This document shows, in pieces, positions 24,341 to 33,700 of a stretch of DNA of 64,000 nucleotides (within the stretch, counting starts at the first letter, position 1; each line of letters starts with the position of its first letter). The translations under genes were made by a program, and so were the position numbers. The stretch comes from Yamagishiella unicocca. Taxonomy: Eukaryota; Chlorophyta; Chlorophyceae; Chlamydomonadales; Volvocaceae. The DNA lies in contig BDSL01000012.1 in NCBI GenBank assembly GCA_003116995.1, forward strand, positions 1,415,001 to 1,479,000. Reading direction: 5' to 3'. The notes beneath the pieces were generated by a model. That model was not told the origin of the DNA and ran no database searches. It saw nothing but the letters and a program-made list of their open reading frames with translations.

Positions 24341-27300
24341 TCACCCCAGGCCCCGGATCTGCCTCAACCGCGCCGCAGCGTACTCCACCGTCGGCCGCAG
24401 CGCTGCCAGCGCGGCTCGAACCTCCGCCGCCTGCTCATGCTGCTGCCCCTCCACCGTTGCTCCCGACAGCGCAGCCGCCCCGCTGGCGCCGCCCCCCAAC
24501 TGCCCCCCAAACCCGCCACTACCCCCCGCGGCGGCTCCTATCCTCCCCGCCGCCTCCCCCCCGCCCTCCAGCTGCACCAGTAGCCCCCTGAGGCGCTTGC
24601 AGTGAAGCAACACGGACTCCAGCTCCCCCAGCTCGCCCATGTCCAACACCGCTGGCGGCTGCTGCCCTACCGCCAGCTGAACCCCGGCAGTAGCAGCCCC
24701 CCTGGCGGCAGCAGCAGCACCCTCACCGGCAGCGGCCACGCTGTACAGGGACCCAGGCGCAGTCACGCTCGTCCGGCCATCATAGGGGTCCTGCGCAGAC
24801 TCGGTGGCTATGGCTGCAGCGGCCCAGGCCGGAGCCTGGACCCCAGCAGCCTCCGGTGGAGGCGGCGGCGGCGGTGCGGGCAGGGGCTCTGCCAGCAGCG
24901 GCACACTGTCCGCACCGCCGGCGCGGGACAGGCGCATGGCGGGGTGGCTAGGTGAGCCGCCGGCAGGACTCCAGGCGGCCTTGGCCGGCAGGGGTAGCTG
25001 GTTGCCTGGCTCACCAACACCACTCTGACGATAGCCGCCGCCCCCGCCGCTGCCGCCGCCCCCGCCGCTGCCGCCGCCCCCGCCGCTGCCGCCACCCCCG
25101 CCGCCGTAGTTGCCGCCGCCGTAGCTGCCGCTTCCGCCGCTGTAGTTGCCGCCGCCGTAGCTGCCGCCGGCACCGGCGCCTGTGTCAAATCCACTGTTGT
25201 TGCTGTTGTCGAAGGCCGGGATCGGGGCGCCGCCGGCGCCGGCGTGGTCCGCGGCACTGGCGGCGCCGCGGCTGGGCAGGCGGAACACATCCGGTGGGTG
25301 CGGGCCGGAGCGGTGGATGGCGATTCCGGCCGAGGGCGAGCTGACCTCGTCTTCCTCGCCTCGACTGATGAAGCCGCTGCCGGCGATGGGGGCTGAAACG
25401 CCGAAGGCGGCTGAGCTCGACACGGCTGAGCCGGCGGTGTGGTATGCAGCGGTAGTCAGTAGCAGAGCCCGGCTTGATGTCCCAGCGCCTGGAGGGGGTG
25501 GGTACCGGGAGGAGGAAGCGTGGGCAGGGGGTCTGTTGTGTGCTTTCAGGCCTCTCGCATTGAGCCACCCGGTGGGAACGGTACCGGTAAGTTCGGCAAC
25601 CTCACCACTTCACTTCAGTCGGCTCGTGTTGCCCCCGACCCCTCAGCTGCTGTCCACTCGCCACCAAGTGCCCACCAGCGGGCATCCACGTCGGGATGCT
25701 CCTCCGCTGACCCCCCTCCTCAAGGGCCACGAACTGGTTGCCAAAGTCGGGACCCCGCCCCGCCCCACAACCGCAGCAGCACAATCCCACCCCACCTGCA
25801 GGACCGCTGCTCCCACCAGCGCCACCACCACCACCTCCGGCGCCCGCAGCGCCACCTCCCGGTGCGGCTGTTGCCTTGTGCGCGGGCAGGAGCTGCAGGT
25901 TGGCGAAGAAGAGCGGTGCGGGCGGTCCCACCAAGCGCCCGGCGGCCGCGGCCCCGCCCGCCTCCCCGAGGTACCCGCCGCTGCTCGCTAACCCCCGCTG
26001 ACCCACAGCCCACTCGCCGGCGGCGCTGCCGCCGCCAGCGCGGGCCCGCAGCCCCAGCCCCGCCCCCTCGTACGCGCCATAAGGCCCCACGGGGACGCCC
26101 TCGTCGCGCTCGTGACCGCCCAGCGCCGCGCCGCCGCCGACGCGCTCCGCTGACGTCAGCACGGCCCCCTGGCCCCGCAGCCCAGTGTAGTACCCCTCCT
26201 GGAGCCCGCCGCCACCGCCGCCGTTGCCGCCGCCGTTGCCGCCGCCGCTGTTGCCGCCACCGCCGCGCACTGGGCCGGCGGGCCAGGATGCGGCGGCGTC
26301 CATTGCGGCGGATGAAGCCGGCCGCGCGTCCAGTCTCGGCGGCGGCGCCGCCACGGCGGCGCCGCCGACGGTCGCCGGGCGGTGAAGCAGGAACTCGGGG
26401 CAGCGGGGCTGGGGCCTCCGCGTCGGGCCGGGACGGTCGAGGACCTCGCCGGGCCTATCCGCGGCGGCAGCACCGGGCCCGCCGCCTCGACGCGCCGCCG
26501 CCAGCTGTGGCCCATCCGGGGAAGGGCCCCTCTGGTGGCCGGCAGCAGCACGTGGCGAGTGCTTGGAGGGCGGTTCGTGCGAGAGAGGGAAGCCCCCTAG
26601 CCAGGCACTGCTGGCAGGCACGGTTGCGGCGGCACCAGCGCCACCAGCTGCTGAGCCGTGTTGGAGTGACGGGGGAGTGCGAGGCGGCGGCCTGCGGCCG
26701 GCGCCGCCGCCTCCGGGCTGGGATCCCAGGGGCTGGGTGTAGCGGCCTGATGCTGCTGCTGCTGCCGCCGCCGCCAGTGCGGCTGCCGCGCCAAAGGCCA
26801 TGGATGTGGGCGCGGCAGTAGCAGCGCCGGCAGCTCCCAGCGGCTGCGACCTGTAGCCACCAGGCGGCTGTAGCATCGACAGGTGGGGGTGGCTGTGCGG
26901 GTGCCGCAGTGCACCGGCTGCACCGCCACCCCCCCCCACCGACGACCCCCCACCGCCGCCACCATTCCTCATCGCGCCACCGCGCCGCTCAGCAACTGCC
27001 CCAGCTGGCGGCGACTGCCTGCTGACACCCCCTCGTCCCCCTCGACCACTCTCTACAAAGGACCAAGGCTGCTGCTGCTGCTGCCCAATAAAACCCCTGA
27101 CGGCAGCTGCTGTTGCCAGGTGGCTGCCGCCGCCGCCGACCGCCCCTGCTGCCTGCAGCCGCCCCCGCCGACGTGCCCTCACTGCGTGCAGCCAGCGCCG
27201 GGCGAAAGGCTCCACGCGGGCCAGCTGCTGCACAAGGCTGCGAGCCTGAGAGGCGGGCGAGGAAGGGGGGCAGCCAGGGTTTGGGTTTGGCCCCCTATGC

Positions 27301-30300
27301 CCCCGTGTGCCCGCAGACGCTGCAACCCCCCCCCTCCTCTTCCCCTCCCCCCTCCAAGCCTAAGGTCTGTTCTGTCCTAAACGGTTTTTCATTCGTACAC
27401 GGGTTTTCCTTGCAACCCCCTCCAAGCCTACGTCGGGTGACCGGGTCTTCTCGCCCCCCCACCTCCCTCCCGCGAACCCGCAAACCAAACTGCTGCTTCC
27501 CCACCCAGAAACACCTTCCCCCCTTCTTTTCCCCTTCCCCCTCCAAGCCTATGTCGGTCTTCTCGCCCCCCCCCTCCCGCGAACCCGCAAAAACCTCGGA
27601 TGCGGCCAGCAGGGCTCCTTCCAACTCATGGCTGCGGCACCAAAGGGCACCAGCACCTAGCGCCCCAGGCGCCGCCCCACCTGGTCCTCCAGCATGCATC
27701 TCGTGCAAGCGCGTGTGTGCGCCAAACGTCCTCCCACTCGGGCCCCCTAGTCCTCACGGGCGCTCCGCAACCCACCTGTGCCGCCGCCAGCAGCTCGATC
27801 CTCCTCCGCCGCCGCTCCATCCCCACCTGCAGCCACTGCACCGCCCCCTCGCGCTGCAGCCGCCTCACGCAGGCGGCTCGGGCGGCAGCGTAGCCCTGAG
27901 CCTTGGCAGCCCGGTAGCGGGCGTACCAGCTGCACATGCGGGTTAGGGTTTAGGGTTTAGGGGGTGGGGCCTCATGGGCCAGAGGGGGGCGTTGAAGGCT
28001 TCGAAACCAGAGGGGGCCGTTGGTGGCTTCGAAACCGCGGCCCGTAACTATAACTACCGTAATCATGACCCTGTCGACGACCCCTCCCCTCCCGTCCTCC
28101 TCCTCCTCTCCTGGATAGCCGGGCGCGCCACAAGCACCGCGAGCTGGCTGATGTGAGTGGGGGCCACGTCAGCGCTTTTGTCATCCAGGGGTCTCATTCC
28201 ACGCCCTATACCATAAATCCCTAGACCCAAGTACCCCCCCCTACGCCCTAACACCCTATACCCTAGAACTTTACGCCCTACACCCAGGGTTTGCGTAATT
28301 GTAACGCGCGACTCACGCCAGCGCCGCCAGGCTCCGCCGCAGCAGGCCGACCCGGCGGTGCTCCGAAGCCACCGCCTGCAGCCGCCGTTTGGCGCGTCGC
28401 TGCGCCGTGTGGTGCCCCAGCGCCCCCAGCGCGGCCCGCAAGACGCGCCGCCGGTGGGCCGCGTGCGCCCGGGCGTTCAGGCGGCTGCCGGCACGGCGAC
28501 GGGCGAGGTATAGGGCCCAGCAGGTGAGCGCGCGGCGCAGGGCGCGGCAGCGCCATGCCGAGCGCGCCCGGGTGTCCTGCAGATGAGTCATGACGACGAC
28601 AACGATGATGGTGGTGACAACGATGGCCGTGATGCGGAGGACGAGGGGGATTGCGAGGAGGAGGCGGTTCGAGGGAAACCCGTGGATGTCCGAAAAAAAC
28701 CGTTTAAAACAGAAGTTTTGAGGTGCATGCTGGAGTTTTGAGGAGGGGGAGGGAGGGGAGGAGGGGGAGGGAGGCAGTGTTGCGCCAAGGAGGGGCCGTC
28801 AGGACGCGATCAGATACGCGTGTAGAGGTGGTGGAAGGACTGGCGGCGCTGGGCTGCTCGCTGATCGCCGCTCGTGGACCATGGCTCCAAACCCTACATG
28901 GCTCCAAACCCTACATGGCTGCAAACCCTACATGGCTCCAAACCCTAAAGCCCTGCACGTCTTATCAACCGGGTAGGCAGCCCACCTGGAAGCGCTTCAT
29001 GACCAAGTCCTCGTGCACCTCCCGCCACGCCGCCAGCAGCCGCCGCGCCGCCGCCGCCGCCAGCGCCGCCGCCGCCGCCGCGAGGCTCGCCGCCTTTGCG
29101 CCGCGGCGGGTGTCCTGCAGTGCAGGTGCGCCCGCCCAGCGGCGCAACACCCGGCGCAGCAGCCGCAACGCGGCGAAGCCCGCCGCCTCCCGCTCCCTCG
29201 AGTGCTTGGCGGCGAGCCTGCGTGTGTGTGTGTGGGGTGTATAAAAACCGTTATACGCAACGGGACACCCCCCCGTGTGTGTGGGGGGGAGTGGCGAGGA
29301 GACCCGTGGGTCGGCACTGAAAAGTGAAACCGAATAGCAAGCGTTTGATGTACTCGGGGTTTCCTACTCGGTTTTCCTAACGAAACAGTGCTGACCCACG
29401 GGTCTCCTCCCCTCTCAGCCCCTCCCCTCCCCCCCTGCCCCCCCGCGGCCTCACCGGGTCGCCTGCTGCGCCCATCCCGCCAGCGCCCCCCGCAGCAGCC
29501 GGGCCCTCCGCTGCAGGTCTGCTCGTCGCAGCACCGCGCGCTTGGCGGCCGCCAGGGGCACGTACTCGTGACGCCACGCGGCCAGCGCCGCTCGCCCCGC
29601 GTGGAGCGCATGCAGGCGGGCCAGGTCCGCCCAGTCCACCTGGTGGGGCCGGGGTGGGGAGGCGGAAGGGCGGACAGGGTGGGCGGTTGTCCGGGGCTGA
29701 GTTTAAGGGAGAAGGGAGGCTGAGGGAGGCCGCTGCTGCCCAGGACACTTGCGAAGCTTCCACCCCTACCACGACTTGAGTCGAGGGGCACCCAGTGGTC
29801 ACCTGCTTGGCGCGCCGGCGGTTCATTGCGGATTGGAAGGCCCGCAGACCCGCGTGGAGCAGCGTCAGGTACCTGCGGCGGCGGCGGCAGTGGCGGCGGC
29901 GGCGGCGGCGGCGGTGACGGCGGCAGTGGCGGGGGGGCCCGTCCAAGCGATGCACACCATCCTAACCCTCGACAGCCGCATCCACTCCCCAGGCGGGCAG
30001 GCAGCTGGCTCCTAGACACCCACGCCCAGACAAACAGGCAGGGGGGCAGGGGGGCAGGGGGGCAGGCAGGCAGGCAGGGGGGCAGGGGGGCAGGCAGGCA
30101 GGCAGGCAGGCAGGGGGGCAGGCAGGCAGGCAGGCAGGCAGGCGGGCGGGCAGGCAGGCAGGCAGGCGGGCGGGCAGGCAGGCAGGCAGGCAGGCGGGCA
30201 GGCAGGCAGGCGGGCGGACAGGCAGGCAGGCAGGCGGGCGGGCAGGCAGGCAGGCGGGCGGGCAGGCAGGCAGGCAGGCAGGCAGGCGGGCAGGCAGGCA

Positions 30301-30482
30301 GGCAGGCAGGCAGGCAGGCGGACAGGCAGGCAGGCGGGCGGACAGGCAGGCAGGCAGGCAGGCGGGCGGACAGGCAGGCAGGCAGGCGGGCGGGCAGGCA
30401 GGCAGGCAGGCAGGCGGGCAGGCAGGCAGGCAGGCGGGCGGACAGGCAGGCAGGCAGGCGGGCGGGCAGGCAGGCAGGCGGG

Positions 30483-30522
<40 letters not shown>

Positions 30523-30738
30523 CGGGCAGGCAGGCAGGCAGGCAGGCGGCAGGCAGGCAGGCAGGCGGGCGGCAGGCAGGCAGGCAGGCGGGCGGGCAGG
30601 CAGGCAGGCAGGCGGCGGGCAGGCAGGCAGGCAGGCGGGCGGCAGGCAGGCAGGCAGGCGGGCGGGCAGGCAGGCAGGCAGGCAGGCAGGCGGGCAGGCA
30701 GGCAGGCGGGCGGACAGGCAGGCAGGCAGGCGGGCGGG

Positions 30739-30774
<36 letters not shown>

Positions 30775-33700
30775 CGGGCAGGCAGCCGCACCTGTGGCGC
30801 ACCGCCCTCCGCCGGTTCAGCTCCTTGCCGGCCTTATAGCGGGTGTGACGCAGCCAGCCGCGCAGCGCAGCGGCCACCAGGCGGGCGGGGTGGCGCTCCG
30901 CAGCCACCGCCTTCATGCACTGGCGCCTGGGGTGACGGGCCGGTGGGGCGGGAGAGAGGGAGGGGCGTGTACGTCGCCTCCAACGTACCAAAATGGAACC
31001 GCCCCACAGACGGCTGAAGCCGGATGGCTCACGAGACCACACCCACCACGCCGCGCCTCTCCGCACCGGGGCAGCAGCGTACAGCGCCACTGAAAGCCCC
31101 GCAGCGCCACTGAAAGCCCCGCAGCACCCGTCTGACATGCAGGCTCGCTCCCCTCTCCCCCCCCGCCAGCTACACTTCCCGCATCGACTAACCGGGTCCG
31201 GGGGTCTTTGCTGCATCCCCCCCGCCGCCCGGAAGATACACGCCAGCTGGTTTCTGCCGTTCGTCTCCTACATAGTGCAACCGGGTCTTCTCTCTCCCCT
31301 GGCCGTGGATTCGAGGATTCGCGGATTCGCGGATCCTCTTACAAACCCCCCCCGCCCGTAAGCTAACCCTAAGCTAACCGGAAGCTAACACCGCACCATG
31401 TGTAGCGCCGCCACTGCCGCAGAGCCTTCCCAAGCAGCACCCGGCGGCGGTACCAGTCGGCGGCCTGCGCCGCCGCCGCCTTGGCCGCCCGCCGGGCCGC
31501 CTCGCGCCGCCAGGCGTGCAGCAGCCGCGCCAGCGCCCGGCGGCGGTGCCAGGTCCCCGCGAGGTCCCAGCGGGTGGCTCGGGCCTGCCAGTGGGCGGCG
31601 CGGGCGCGCCAGACGGCGAGCGCCGCGGCAATCACGACGCGGCCCACACGCTGGGTCGCGATCTGTGGCGTTCGGTTGGGGCGGGGTTCAGTTCGGGGGG
31701 AGGAGGGGCGGGTTCAGGTCGGGGAGGGGAAGGGTCGCTCCAGGTCTCAGGGACGATTGGCTAAGTCGGCTCCTGCGTGCAAGAGGTGTGCAACAGGCCG
31801 TCTGGGAGGAGGAGGAGTTGTCCGCGGGAGACCAAGGGACGGAGGCTTGCGACTGGACCAATCCAGTCAAACGTTGCGGGTGGGCCAACCCCACCCCACC
31901 CCATCCACGGGTCTCCCTCGAAACCCCAACACATGGGTCTTCCTTGCGGGTTTTCCTTGCAACCCTACCGCACGGCTTCAACCATCCCCCCGGGCCCACC
32001 AGCCACCAGCCCTCCTCCTCCTCCTCCTCCTCCGTCCATCTCTCACCCGCAGCAGCTCCCTCTTGGCCGCCCCGTGCTCCACCACCGCCCGCCAGGTCGC
32101 CCAGCAGGCCCGCAGCAGCACCGCGGCCCGCAGCTCCCCCGTGAGCTGCCCCTGGAGCACCTCCACCGCCAGGCACCAGCGCGACCAAGACAACGCCAGC
32201 CGCACCCGCCGGCCGACTGTTTGGGTACGACGGGACGTACGACATGTGATGTGCAGTACGACATGTGATGTGAGGTACGACATGTGATATGATGTACGAC
32301 ATGTGATGTGAGGTATGGCATGTGATGTGGGGTATGACATGGCATGTGAGGTACGGCATGTGATGTGATGACGACATGTAGAGCGGGTGGGGTGAGGGGG
32401 AGAGATCCGGAAGGCGGGCACGCGTGGCCAGCCATTCCTAAAGAGATCGACCGGTCGTGCAGCGCACCTCGCTGCAGCATCTGCTCGCAGCGGCGCAGGT
32501 GCCTCCTGCGCGCCACCCGCTGCCGCCACGCCCACATGCCCACCAGCTGCCACCAGCGCCGCATGTAGGCTAGTGCGTAGCGCTCACGCAGACGGCGGCC
32601 CCGCCGCTCCGTGGCATACGCCTGGTGGCGGGCGAGGCGAGGCGAGGCGAGGCGAGAGCAGGCGGCGGCAGCAGCGGGCTGAGGTGCGACATCGATGCGG
32701 GCGCGGTTGGCAGTGAGGGGGACGGAGGTTCGAGGAAGACCCGTGGATGCCCCGAAAAAACCGTTTAGAACAGACGTTTTGAGATGCATGCTGGAGAACT
32801 GGGTTGGGGATACGGAGGGACGTGGCGGGGGCTGAGCGGAGAGGAGACCCGTGGGTCAGCACTGTTTCGTTAGGAAACCCGATTAGGAAACCCCGAGTAC
32901 ATCCAACGCTTGCTATTTGGTTTCACTTTTCAGTGCCGACCCACGGGTCGGTCTCCTCGCCACCCCTGCGCACACACATACACACGCAGGCTCGCCGCCA
33001 AGCACTCGAGGGAGCGGGAGGCGGCGGGCTTCGCCGCGTTGTGGCGGACACATGACGCCCCACGGATTTGGACGGACATCTTTTGGTTCACTACACGGCC
33101 CGGCAGAGCTCGCTTCTCTAAACGGCCCCGCCCAGATCCTAGGCTCGATCCGGCGCCACGACCCGGCGCTAGGTAGAATGTAGAATCCCCCTTTACCTGC
33201 CACTCGCCAAACGCAGCCGCCATCCGCTGCACTTGCAGCCCCGCCGCCGCAGCCGCCAGCGCGGCGCACGCCGCCACGCGGGCGGCAGCGCAGGCGACAG
33301 CCGCGGCGCGCCAGCGCCGCAGCCCCACACGCAGCGCCCAGCGCCGCCGGAAGTCGGCCGCCTCGGCCGCCGCCTGGGCCTTCCAGTGGCCGAGCGCCCG
33401 GCGGCGCCGCCACGCCACAAAGGCCTTACGCCCCAAGGCTGCGGCATGCAGCGAGTCCGCCCAGGCCGCCCGGCGCGCCTTGGCTTGGCGCCTGAGAGCC
33501 CACGCCTGCCACTTGCGCAGCGCGCGGGTGAGGGTGGAGAAGCACCAGTAGTACCAGGCCTGCGAGGCGGCCGTGTTGGGGATGTGCATGCGGATCCAGG
33601 TGACAGGCGGGTGGAAGTCATGAGGCGGTTCGAGCCATGAGCGAATGGGTACGGGGATAGTAGGGAGGTTCTGGTATGGCGGTGAAGAGGCACAACGCAA

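Noticed and set aside
28997..31216. 739-codon minus-strand frame rich in Cys/Leu/Pro (ACLPACLPA-like peptide)
   Set aside because: It is a read-through of the intronic GCAG/GCGG satellite. The real exons of the Sfi1-like gene at both ends are in other phases and splice around it.
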